Origin: Phymatolithon calcareum
Lineage: Eukaryota; Rhodophyta; Florideophyceae; Hapalidiales
NCBI GenBank assembly: GCA_977006965.1
Contig: OZ345367.1
Span: 682,001 to 746,000, forward strand
Reading direction: 5' to 3'
DNA: 64,000 bases
Shown here: positions 52,979 through 63,240 of the stretch, one piece after another
How positions within the stretch are numbered: position 1 is the stretch's first letter
How the letters are laid out: the number at the start of each line of letters is the position of its first letter
The notes under the pieces: generated by a model
Told to the model about the DNA's origin: nothing
What the model saw: only the letters and a program-made list of their open reading frames with translations
The model's database searches: none
Position numbers and translations under genes: made by a program

Positions 52979-53781
52979 TCAGTCTTCCCTCCATCCCTTT
53001 GGGGGGAATTGTTCTATAGTTGCTCTCTTTCCATGGCGCGGATTGGAGACGTAGAATTTCGTTCTTGTGATCGCCATTGTAAATCTTATCCCTGTAAAAG
53101 AAAAGGCAAAAGCTGTTATTGATTTTTCGAATTCGTGGGGTGCCAAAATTAGTGCATCTGTGCCAAGGTGGACCCTTGCAATGCAGCAAAAGTGAATTTG
53201 ATGAACAGAATATCCAGCACATAAGCCGTCAAGGTATATCTCGAAACTGTACAACTCGAAAATGAACGGAAAGATATGTGAATGGTCTTCAAGACTCCCC
53301 AAGAGCCAGAGGGCCTGTTGATAAACGTCCACTTCGAGAGGAACGAATAGAATCCCGCAAGAGGTAGAGATATTCAAAAGCGGTTCATACTACAAGAATC
53401 ATTACATAATAAAATTCCTTGCCTGATATGAGGCAGGGCTGTCCAACTATAACACCTCTTGTCACAGCAATGTCCTTGCCACTCAAAAAACCTGGGAGCA
53501 ACTCTTCTCTTGATTTTTACAGGTACCCTCAATTTGGTAGAGAAATCTAGAGGATCCTCGAATGGCTTTATCGAGAGCTGGTAATCAAACTCTACAGTAA
53601 GTGCCTCACTTTGACGAGAATCCGATCGAGTTTCATCAAGACTACTGTCCACGAGTAGTTTACTTTGTAAGCAGCCCCACGTATCAGTTCCTGGCACTGC
53701 AGCGCTTGAAAGTTGAAGGTCATTGTACTCCAGTATCTTGAATACGCTTTGCTTGTCCTGGAACTGTGCAATGAACGGCAT
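52979..53781 (-). CDS. Possible multi-exon gene on the minus strand
   Basis: Two good-sized frames follow each other: 53781-53374 (135 codons, with beta-rich EALTVEFDYQLSIKPFEDPL) and 53377-52979 in another phase (IFPFIFELYSFEIYLDG). The composition is protein-like and the frames nearly abut, so an intron or a frameshift between them is plausible. I see no clear splice pair and no sure family; a distant arrestin/VPS26-like beta-sandwich is a weak thought. Convergent with the Cys-rich gene at 52492. Confidence 0.25.
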
Positions 53782-56065
53782 TATCAGCGTCGACCCAGGA
53801 GCTCTAAATGACTCCTTACAATCTACTCGTCGACATTATGAACACAGTATTGTGAACAACTCTTCCCGGAGAAACCAATGGATTAATCACAGACACCGAC
53901 TAACACTCAACGTACGATTAGTGTAGTGTCAGTTAGTGCTTCCCGTTTTCCAGGGCGTGCAATCGCTCGCTCCCGCCCTTATTTAAGTCAAGATCGTAAT
54001 CGCATGGGCTGAAAATAAAAGTTATCGCTCAAAAGACATCACAAACTGTTTCGAAGAATGTAACCGCAACGCGTTGCTCCGAATCAGCGAGAGTATGTAT
54101 ACAGTATCCACAAATTCAGTCAATTCCGAGCTACGCGGTTCCATGTTGACAGCTTCATGCAATGGTATGTCGAAAAAGTGTGGGGGGCTACGTCTGTGGT
54201 GTACCATCACACGCCACCTCCAATCGGGCAAAATTTCTTCCAAAAGAAGACATTTTTTGATAATGAGAAGTTCTTCGAACTGGACGTATTGCTCAGAAGA
54301 CTTCGGTGGAAAACGTTGAGTGATCTTTTCGCCGCAGTCGTTTGGTCACCTTTGCCATCCACTGTGGCACTCCGCCGGTCCGCCGGTGCTCTTCATCGAA
54401 GACGAATAAGTGCGAAGGTATTGCTGTGACAACCAAGCGTGGCGATGGCTTTTTGGAGTAGCGCCAGGAAGTGATATGTTGGACAGGTCGCGTATGGGTT
54501 TCCGGAATTGGATGTGTTAACGATAAATTCACCGTGCAGTTCTCATGTTTACCAATTTGGCGAACACTGCACAAAACGCATTGCGTAAATTCCCAGGAGT
54601 GAAAATCAGTAATTGGTCTTCACTGTCACTATTGCAAAGTAGCTATATTCTCTCAACAGGTGAACGTATTTCATCGACACTCTGGTAGCCTCATATTGGG
54701 GAGTATGCTGTATGAAATGCTACGAAATACTTGGATGGGCGACAGGACTACGTTCAGAGTCAATCGTGGGTAAAAGATCGTCGCGTCAAGACGGTCATGG
54801 TGTCGCGCACGTGACCTCGTCGCTCAGGAGGTAACCTGCAATACAGACGCTAGGGTAACTGGCCCATGTCTCTCATGCATTTGATCCAAGAAACGTTTCA
54901 ACGATCGACTCAAAAGGCCATCCAGTATCAACGAATGCAGGTAGTAAACACGGTATTCTCCTGCTGCTCGATGAAACATCAATAGCATATCAGGGACCGT
55001 GTTTACAGTGTCCAATGAAATTCAGGAGCAAGGTCAACGGTCAATAACACAGGGCTTAAAGAAAACAAGGCTTAAGCCCTTCGAGAAAAGCTCAGCGGAA
55101 GCGGAAAACTGGAGAGATCATGCAGGACAAAGACGATCATGGCACTTCTGCTAAGATACGACAAGTAAAATCTATAAGCACATTCGAATTCGGTGGTCTC
55201 TTTCATGGTACCCATCGACTCAGTTAGTTTGTGTAAATGAGCTGAATTTGAGAGAGCTTTCAAACGACATCTTTGAAACTTGACACTTCACCATGCATTC
55301 CAGCTCTACCCTCTTCAAAGGCGGCTGTCGAAAGGCTCTCACTTCTCTGTCGCACGTCTTGCCACAAAACGGCAAAATGAACGAACGTGCTCAATGGAAG
55401 AAGAGCAGGAATTATCCTTTCTCTATGTTACATCTAGAACACATTGATGGAATATCGGCAAGATGTCAGAACTTCAAGGACGTGGTCGTAAACTGCTTCT
55501 CGATCCATATCTACAGGAGATGGTGGATGTTACAGAGCATCGCGGCACATTTCTTCCGCGAAAAGATGCAGAGGTAATGAGGCCATCCTTTCGGTATTTG
55601 AAACACTCCAGACAACAGGGGTTTTCACCTAGACAGTAACGAGAGAACTAGGACGTCTGTGGCGGCTCTCGGCAACAGTTGCTTTGAAAATGTCGACATG
55701 AAGACCACGATACTCGGCAGAGCTGTTTGGCGTAGCCCCGCCCATGCGTTGGTCTGTGATTTGGGGTGTCTGCGTTTCCGCCAGGTCCTAATTTATCTTC
55801 GATCCAAATTGCCAAATACACTAATTTGCCGAAGGCAGTAGTGCTACCGTGTGGTGCTTTGATCGACGGCTACCAGCTCCGAAGTTGGAGGTAAAATTTT
55901 TTCTCCCTTTAATGGTCTTCATTGACCATTGAAAATGCAGAAAAACTTGGAGTAACCAAAGCCTTCTAAATACACCTTGAGCCCACATACAGTTATCAAC
56001 AAGTAATCAGAAGCTACTACTTCAGACATCCCCGTGTGACGATGTGCAATCCTTACGACATAGAT
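53782..56065. other. Intergenic region, no supported gene
   Basis: 2.3 kb with only short frames. TACAGTA near 54104. No repeats or RNA genes noted. Confidence 0.45.
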
Positions 56066-57001
56066 TTAGAGAGGGCATTTCACTACGAACGCATCCGAAA
56101 AGCATGACATTACAGAAAGATGCATAATATCTCCGCCATACACGCACTTGCCGTGTAGACAATGTCCAGACTCACATTGATGTTCATGTGTGCACTTTGA
56201 ACACTCTGCTCCTGAACGTACTCTCGTCGATCTCCCCCGAGAGCCGAAACATCGCCGAACCGAGTGGGTCTGAGGCCAACCTAACCGGACACATTTCCCA
56301 AAGTAGCACTTGGTGGTTGAGCAGTCCGAATCCAGTCTACACGGTGCGCATTCTCTACCGGTCTCAGCGAACAAATTTTCCTCTTTTCTCGACTGGTGAG
56401 GCTGCCGGTGCAATGCGCGACGAGGAAAATGTCTTCCCTTGTTCCAACCATGGCCCCATCGATGTTTTGGTTTTCGCTGGCGACGTATCTGGAGTTGACG
56501 CTTGCGGCGGAGTTTGAGTCGGCGTCTGCGCTGGCGCTGTAGCTGGCGCCAGTGTCTGCGATGGCGACGTAACTGCAGCTGACGCTTGCGGTGCTGACGG
56601 AGTCTGCGCTTCTGCTCGCGGTGGAGTCGCATGTAGTGCTTGTGCCGGCGTTGAAGTCCCATGTTTCGTTGATGCTCCAGTCTGCGTCTGTGAGCTTTCA
56701 AGGAACGCAGCCAACTAGGATCTAACTGCGGACTTTTGGTACCTGTAGTCGATGTTCTCCTGAACGTGTCGAGTCCTTTCTTCTTCATTAATTCGTTGCT
56801 TGAAGGTGAGATGAAATGCAACCTGCCGATGTTTCTAGTCCCATCGATCGAGGCAGTGACGTTCATAAGGCTGACACTTTCTGGGGCAAAACCTTCTGTG
56901 AGGTCCTGGCTTTCACCATCGTGAAGCAAAGTCCCAGCTCTAGACAAGGGCACTAATGCGAGAGACAGCACTGCGAGGAGTGGAATGAGAATGCTGTGCA
57001 T
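56066..57001 (-). CDS. Secreted Arg-rich protein with two 6-Cys repeats
   Basis: Product of 311 residues. Signal peptide: MHSILIPLLAVLSLALVPLS, cleavage near SRA. A 70-residue polar segment is followed by about 110 residues made chiefly of Arg, His, Gln and Leu (about 100-210), with a degenerate internal repeat. Two Cys repeats complete it, both spaced C-x2-C-x5-C-x4-C-x4-C-x13-C (first from CAPCRLDSDC, second from CSKCTHEHQC), with GKCV shared. The Arg-rich stretch is also open in another frame as a Thr/Pro/Ala-rich sequence. Differences between the internal repeat copies (CAG/CAA, CTG/CTC, CGC/CGA) are partly synonymous in the Arg frame and not in the other, which supports the frame given. 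A TATA box lies about 80 bp upstream. Family unknown. Confidence 0.7.
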   Translation of the reverse strand: MHSILIPLLAVLSLALVPLSRAGTLLHDGESQDLTEGFAPESVSLMNVTASIDGTRNIGRLHFISPSSNELMKKKGLDTFRRTSTTGTKSPQLDPSWLRSLKAHRRRLEHQRNMGLQRRHKHYMRLHREQKRRLRQHRKRQLQLRRHRRHWRQLQRQRRRRLKLRRKRQLQIRRQRKPKHRWGHGWNKGRHFPRRALHRQPHQSRKEENLFAETGRECAPCRLDSDCSTTKCYFGKCVRLGWPQTHSVRRCFGSRGRSTRVRSGAECSKCTHEHQCESGHCLHGKCVYGGDIMHLSVMSCFSDAFVVKCPL

Positions 57002-57080
57002 TCTAGGTCGCGATGAATGCCAGTCTATGGAATAGCACCTGGTTCTCTGGGTTTAAGAAAAGGGACCAGGAGATATGTTG

Positions 57081-57088
57081 CTTATATA
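57081..57088 (-). promoter_or_regulatory. TATA box of the Arg/Cys-rich gene
   Basis: TATATAAG on the minus strand, about 80 bp before the ATG at 57001, the same layout as at the acidic secreted genes. Confidence 0.6.
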
Positions 57089-58199
57089 GACTCATGATTT
57101 GGGCTGTGATCAATGACGATCATTGGCGCGCCAGATAAGTTGATGAGACTCTAACTTTCCACACACGGGCGTACAACACGTAAGTATTTCAGGATAGGCG
57201 ATCTCAAAGTCAGAATTGATATTCTAAGAATTGTTTCGTGCTGGATTCTTATGACGATGGGTCGAGATGGTCTTCCAATGAACACCAAAAGGTAAAGTTG
57301 AATGAATTTAATCTGTCTTTGGGATGAGTTCGCATTTTTCAGATGCAGAGAAGTCAGAGCTACGGCTTAGAAGCACGCAAGAATTTGTGGATGGTCCACC
57401 TTTCCGCTATTGCCAGAAAAAGAACATACGATACATCCTAAAGGTAAGCCAGGGTGCTGGGTCATAGGTTCTGGACATCTTGCGATCTTAGGTCTAAGTA
57501 GTTTAAATAAAAATGTTAGCTTGGTCTTTCTGTTCTCGATCATGTTCAACATCATGTTGAAATGATAGACACAAGCAAGAATTGATTTACGTTCCACGCA
57601 GGGCACACGGATGTCGTTTAGTGGCGTGCCGCAGTATTCGCGGCAAGCAGTTTCGCGAGTTTACAGAATGAATCCAGTCCAGGAGCATCTTAGAGACCCC
57701 CTAGATGTTGAGTAAACATACACTAGTTGTAGCTCAGATATCCTGCAATAAAAGAAAGAAAAAAATGATAGATAGTCTTGAGTGGTATTATTGAGCTCTG
57801 GAAAGATGTGCCACAAAGACGAGAAGGCTTCGCAGGCTATTTAATCGTTTCGATAAATCTACCTGCAGGGAATTCCCACGTAACAGAACAGTCCACTAGC
57901 TCCCGTGGCTACCCAAATTACACTGTGTACCTTATCATTGGCACCCGCTATACAGCAGTTCAATACATAGCACTGGTACATGCACTGCCGAAGGTGCAAT
58001 GTTTAGCAGCTGGATTTCCATCTCTAGCGCTTTTTCTGAAAACGGAGGGCTGGACCAGCAAGCTTGGCGCTGAATCTAGGAAGAGTTTTCTATGGCTTTG
58101 GAATGATATGATATTTTGATTATGATAAAGAAGAGCAAGACGAGCCACCGTTGGTCGAAAACCGCGGGAACTATTCATCATGAATTGTTCACAGTAATT
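57089..58199. other. Intergenic spacer
   Basis: 1.1 kb with no supported gene. Frames here lack ATG starts or family signal. Confidence 0.45.
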
Positions 58200-58236
58200 T
58201 AGAATTCCAAGGCGCATCATGTGCCTTGGAATTCTA
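58200..58236. repeat. Hairpin, 14-bp perfect arms
   Basis: Arms TAGAATTCCAAGGC and GCCTTGGAATTCTA around a 9-base loop. Pairing continues outside through ACAGTA/ACTGT with a small bulge. It lies 58 bp upstream of the ATG at 58295 and so may be in that gene's 5' UTR. Confidence 0.75.
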
Positions 58237-58294
58237 CTGTGCTGACTCCCACAACGTCTCTGCTACGTTCCGCTTGGGGACATTGCCGGCAAAG

Positions 58295-58921
58295 ATGCCT
58301 GGCGATGTCACCAGCGCTGAAAATGTGGCCCTGTTGAGAGCAGTCGCAGGAGAAGAGCCCAGTCACAGTTGCTTGCTGAAAGCGCTCATCCGCGCAGGAG
58401 GAGATCTCAACAAAGCCGCCGAATATGTCTTGGATAATGGTGTGAAAAATGCAAGCAAAGGCACATCAACGTCGCGAAAATCTGGAGTATCTGTTTTAGC
58501 AGCCAAGAAGCCGGATGCTGAGCGGAATATCCACGGCAGTGTCCCCACTTCACATTCTAAGGGCAGCACAAAGTCCGACGCAACGCAAAGCGAAACAACA
58601 GCACAACCGTCGGTTCAAAGCGATCGAAAACAGGCATGGCGAAGGTTTTACAAGGAAAAGTATGCTTCGTGTTGCGAAGGCATTGACAGGGATGATAAAC
58701 ATGCTGTCAATGAGCGTATCGCCGCGTTGTGGAAAGCTCTGGGTTCGGATGGTCGAAAGAGTTATATTGCCAGTGTCACAGGAAGGTCTGCGAAAACGAT
58801 TGAAAATAACGTGGAAACGAATGCCTCTGTGATCGACGCGAAAAGCGTTGATGGGAAGAAGCGAAATCGCGAATTGGATGATGACGATGACTTCGAGGAT
58901 GCACCAGTGAGGAAGAAGTAA
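58295..58921 (+). CDS. Nuclear-type protein with UBA-like and HMG-like segments
   Basis: Product of 208 residues from the ATG at 58295; an upstream in-frame TTG lies inside the hairpin and is not a start. Residues 8-50 (LLRAVAGEEP then LLKALIRAGGDLNKAAEYVL) follow the three-helix UBA/CUE pattern. A Ser/Lys-rich linker follows. Residues about 115-165 (AWRRFYKEKYASCCEG, IAALWKALGSDGRKSYI) resemble an HMG box, with the W..F..EK and LWK.L...... spacing. The end is Lys-rich, then acidic (ELDDDDDFEDAPVRKK), as in nuclear or nucleolar proteins. The combination suggests a chromatin or ubiquitin-linked factor, but I do not know a named family. Domain calls are by pattern only. Confidence 0.5.
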   Translation: MPGDVTSAENVALLRAVAGEEPSHSCLLKALIRAGGDLNKAAEYVLDNGVKNASKGTSTSRKSGVSVLAAKKPDAERNIHGSVPTSHSKGSTKSDATQSETTAQPSVQSDRKQAWRRFYKEKYASCCEGIDRDDKHAVNERIAALWKALGSDGRKSYIASVTGRSAKTIENNVETNASVIDAKSVDGKKRNRELDDDDDFEDAPVRKK

Positions 58922-59674
58922 TCACTGTTCAGCAAGAAGCATGGTTAGTGTTTTTCAAGAACAATTGAATACACTATACAGGATTACAGGGAATCGCATA
59001 GTGGAAGGCGCTACATCAACAAGTGTGCAATAATGACGAAATTGGCGAATAATTCTCTGCGAGCTGCAAAATGCGGGGGGGGAGGCAAGAAGAAAGCCTG
59101 GCGAAATGGAAATGATTGCTCCTTTGGGGTGAACCGGTGAGTTGCCAGTACACTACCGTATCAAGCTTTTCAGCCGTAGATCGCGTTGAAGTTTAGTCTA
59201 AGAATGATTTGAAATGCATTCTTAACCGAACACAGTTCCTCCCTAACCAAGCATTTCTGTCCTTGTGGAGGGAGAGCAAGAAACAAGTAGCGCTTTCGTT
59301 TCTCGAGGGCTAAGCCATGCTGCCCGGGCGGAGGCGCGATTCGTCTTTCGTTGACAGTTCGACCATAAAACTCTAGATTTGGTTGCAACAATATTTGAAA
59401 ACGTGTTGAGTCCCGTCCTTTCCATTGTTGTAAGCAGACACGGGAACAGGGTGTGCTGTTATTGGCCCTCATGCAAAGGTGTCCAACATCCAATCCGCAA
59501 GCTTCGCAGAGAGCAAATATCGCGTCCGAGTACAACCAGATATCCACGAGCCGTTTGTGCACTGCCGGATAAGTTGAAGCAAGCAAGCAAACAAGCAAGC
59601 AAACGAGCAAGCAAACGAGCAAGCAAAAATTACGTCATTAAGGGCTCTCCCAAAAGGTTCGTTTCAACGGCTTG
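58922..59674. other. Intergenic spacer
   Basis: No gene supported; a run of G near 59077. A 12-bp tandem repeat lies at 59577-59626 (separate entry). Confidence 0.45.
59577..59626. repeat. Tandem repeat of AAGCAAGCAAAC / AAGCAAACGAGC type
   Basis: About four copies of a 12-bp unit built from AAGC, AAAC and CGAG words. It ends about 50 bp before a long palindrome. Confidence 0.75.
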
Positions 59675-59721
59675 CATTTCTTGAAAGCTGCATACATCAT
59701 GTATGCAGCTTTCAAGAAATG
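59675..59721. repeat. 47-bp near-perfect palindrome
   Basis: Two perfect 23-base arms (CATTTCTTGAAAGCTGCATA then CAT, and its complement) with a single central base. Such a structure can extrude as a cruciform, or fold as a stem almost without a loop if transcribed. Confidence 0.85.
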
Positions 59722-62700
59722 ATGTTGAAGGTGCGTTCGAAGGAGGCAATCATTGATCAGGAAGTCCTACATGCGTCCCTCCAATCCATTCTGGCGGCTG
59801 GTAGTACTCGAGCTCAATAACTACAAGTAATTGAGCACGAGATTACTGCGGAAAGTACTGTATGGAAACACTTTTTGCTCCGGTTAAGAGTTCCCCAAAG
59901 TGATCCCAGTCGAAAGCGACTGCATTCGGAATTCATGAGCACTTGTACTTCGTCACGGTCGGTCCATAACGGTCAACGCGCTCTTCAAGCAAACTGAGGT
60001 CAGCGCGCGCTTCTTGGACGATGGGTCCGCATCATGAGCACGTTATGTCGTATGAAGATTGGACGCACGCTTAGTCGGGGGACTGCATAAAAAGGGACGG
60101 CGGCACTGTCATCAGGACTGAAAGTCGCGAGAGAGAAAACTGTACGGGAAAGTTTCCTCGCACACTTGTACCGTTGCCAGCATCATATCCCACGACTTTG
60201 CATCATGGCGATGCAAAGACGAGGCCTTTTTCGAACCTTGTGCAAAATCATGATGTCCGGAACGATCCCGCGAGCAATATGCAGAAAGAGATTGATCTTT
60301 TTCCGCCACTCCAAGCAAAATGAAGCTATACAACAGTGACTTAAAACCGGAGAGCCAAGGTGCACGACGGCCACTCTGCCACCGCCGGTACAGTACTCAT
60401 GAATGAATCATCAAAACAGTGTGGCGGCCACGGCGAGAGATTGGCTTCTCGTTACATTCCTCAGGCGGGCTGCAATCTCAGCTCTCGTGCACCAGCGCGA
60501 CGGGACCGAAAGTGGCGAAAGCCAGATTGCACAGCCACGGCTTCAACATGAAGGCACGAAGAGGGCCAAAAACAACGTGGCGGTGGACAGGGAGGGGCCT
60601 TTCTTCCCCTAAATGACGTAATTGTTCCAAATCAAACGCGGGACGCGGATGAGTCTGCCGGGACATTTGAAGCGCTCCATAAAAGGAGTGCATCTGCTGC
60701 GCCAAACCAACAAAGGCAATTATTATTTTCGTCTCTCCTTGATGATCGGCTCATAGTTGAAGCGCAACGTACATGTCGCGGAAGCGGTTGAGCGGACAGC
60801 AAATGTCTCGCGCGGACCGTGGTCGACGTTTCAAAAAGGGGCAACATGCGATGTGTCAAGAGCGCGATTGTTGAAACATAACATATTGTGTTCAAGAGCG
60901 CGATCTGGGCGATTTGGGAAATTCAAACCGTCGAATGCGTGAGCGTTTCATGCATCGCGGCCGTTCACAATCATGGTGGCGGGAAACCGCTCTTGTCGTA
61001 TCGTCTCTGACGGATTTGTCACAGCTGTGCGCTATATGATACGGCGATGTGCACCTCAACCGGCGCGCACTATTGGGCAGGTAGTGTGGTCGATTATTGA
61101 TAACGATGTATGATCAATTGTCGTTACTTGACGAGTGTTCCACTTGATGATTTCGAATGCGTGACGATGATGTTGTTTCGGAGTGATCATCACAAGCATG
61201 GTGGAAGTACAATAAGATTATGATTGATAAGCACAGTTTGCTTGACCTGCAGCGAAACGGAATGGACTTCGACTGGACGTGGTCATGTATTGCCGCACGA
61301 AAAACGATTGCAAAAAATAAACTACAGTGGTGGCAAGGCAGATAGTTTACATAAAGGCACAATAGTACAATTGTTCATTGTGTAAATAACTTACGCGCAA
61401 CGAGTACTGAGCGCAAAATAGTTACACCTATTGAAGTATCATTTCTCTAAGTTTCGTCCACTCCAGGTCCTTTTTTTGACTGCGTTTTACGAAAAAGAGG
61501 AAGGGCGGGAGAAAGGCAATCTTTATTTGCCGTCAACATAAAAACTCTGCATTCTGGATGCCTCAGCTGTACGGAACGAGCAAGCTGACTAGAAAAGTTT
61601 CCAGAAATATTCCGAACAATTGCTTCAATACAATCTCGATCATCGACTTCGTGCATTCTGCCATCCTCCGTACGGTCGGTCGGTCGTTGCTGGACATGAC
61701 AGTGCTTGCAAACAGATGTTTACATGCTTCTCCCACGCCTATCTCGCACACTTTGCTGCTCCATGACAAGGACAATGATAGTTCGTAACAGAAATATTCG
61801 CGATGAAAGATATGTCATCAACTCAGTCAAGCGATAAGCCATCACAAACTATTAATAATCAATTGATAATCAACGGCTTTCTGCAATAAGTCGTAGAATG
61901 GACCACGTTTCGTCGAACCCACAGCAGGCACGGCGCCCTCAGCACGTACGTAAATGACCAGCAAGGCGCAATCCGCCCCCGTCCGTGATACCCTAAATTG
62001 TTTCAGTGCACTATATATTGGGCGAACAAAATCGCGGGACTATGGGAAAATTCAACGGCGCGAGATTCGCTGTTTTGATTGTGCGGAAGCTCGGACGTGC
62101 TATGCTGCACGCCCGAGACCGGCCATGGTGCACGAGACGGGAACTGCTGGCAGCGGTGCTGCCGGACGGGTGCGAAGAGGGTGGCAGCAGAGGTAGGGCG
62201 ATCACGCCAGGGCAACAGGTTGATCGTGTTTGTCTGCAGTTACGGGCCATATTCAGTCATTCAGAGAAGAGCTCGTGAACACGTTGTGGAAATCTTTCAG
62301 TCAGACGATGTAGTTGGCGTTGACGACGAAGCATGATACCGTCCACTCGCCCCCCGCCTCAGTCCATAGCTCTTGTCTGGCGAGGAAAATGTACATTTCC
62401 AAGCTTTGCTTTTTCGTTTCGGAATCTTATTTAGGTCCAAATCTTTCTCGGGGATTGATGACTTTCCTTTACGTTATTGTTTTTGCTGAGAAGTCAGCTA
62501 TCTTAATAGCCCAAAGCGAAAGAAGTGCTCCCTTCGTTCATCGCTCGTATACGCATTCGTTTCGGGTTACGGTTCACTTGTCTATTCTACGCAAAACTGG
62601 CTGAGAAAACAACTCGCCTGCAGACGTACAGAATCTAGCCGTTCCACGTATGGTAGACTTAATTAGGTATCTTGACAACTCAGCCAGCCACCAAATTCAT

Positions 62701-63240
62701 GACTGATTCACATTGACAACCCCTCACGTGCGTCACTTGCAGATCTTCCCCACCAGACTGTCCCAGTTTCTCATGAGAACCCGTCATTTCTGTGCATTGC
62801 ACCAGGTGGCGGAGCCTTGCAAGACATTCAGAGTTGAAATGTTAGAAGTTTTAATGATTTGCTAGCGAAACGAAAAGGGCCAACCGAAAATAGTCGCGCT
62901 TGCCTGCCTGTACATACCTGTAGAGAATATTGTACAGGAATAAGGCAGGACGCTCGACACACGAAGGACAAAAATTATTTTACTGTTGCATAGTATTTTG
63001 TCATTTGCAACGTAGGGCATGGAGAGCAAAATAGGCACTCACGTTGAAAGAGACGAGGTTCGCCTGCGCGGGCGTATCGCTTCTGGAGCCCGTTAGTGAT
63101 TGCAGTATTGCAGCACACAGTGCGCATATTACTTGTTCCTGTAGCGAATCTCTTTCACGTGGGAACGGACAACAAAAAGCCCGTTCGACATGACAGACGG
63201 TGACAGAACGACACCACAAAATTCTTGCTGAAGCGTGACT
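59722..63240. other. Intergenic region, no supported gene
   Basis: 3.5 kb. TACTGTA near 59859 and TACAGTA near 60389. A TATA-like GCATAAAAAGG near 60086 is not followed by a convincing frame. A direct repeat TCAAGAGCGCGAT occurs at about 60857 and 60891. GC-rich patch 62030-62240 without coding signal. Confidence 0.45.

Noticed and set aside
56364-56714. Thr/Pro/Ala-rich frame over the Arg tract of the Cys-rich gene
   Set aside because: It is attractive as an extracellular linker, but it does not connect with the signal peptide or Cys modules, and repeat-copy differences favour the other frame. Kept as a finding, not as a gene.
59077-59085. Run of G residues
   Set aside because: A single short homopolymer; no repeated G-tracts nearby to form a quadruplex.
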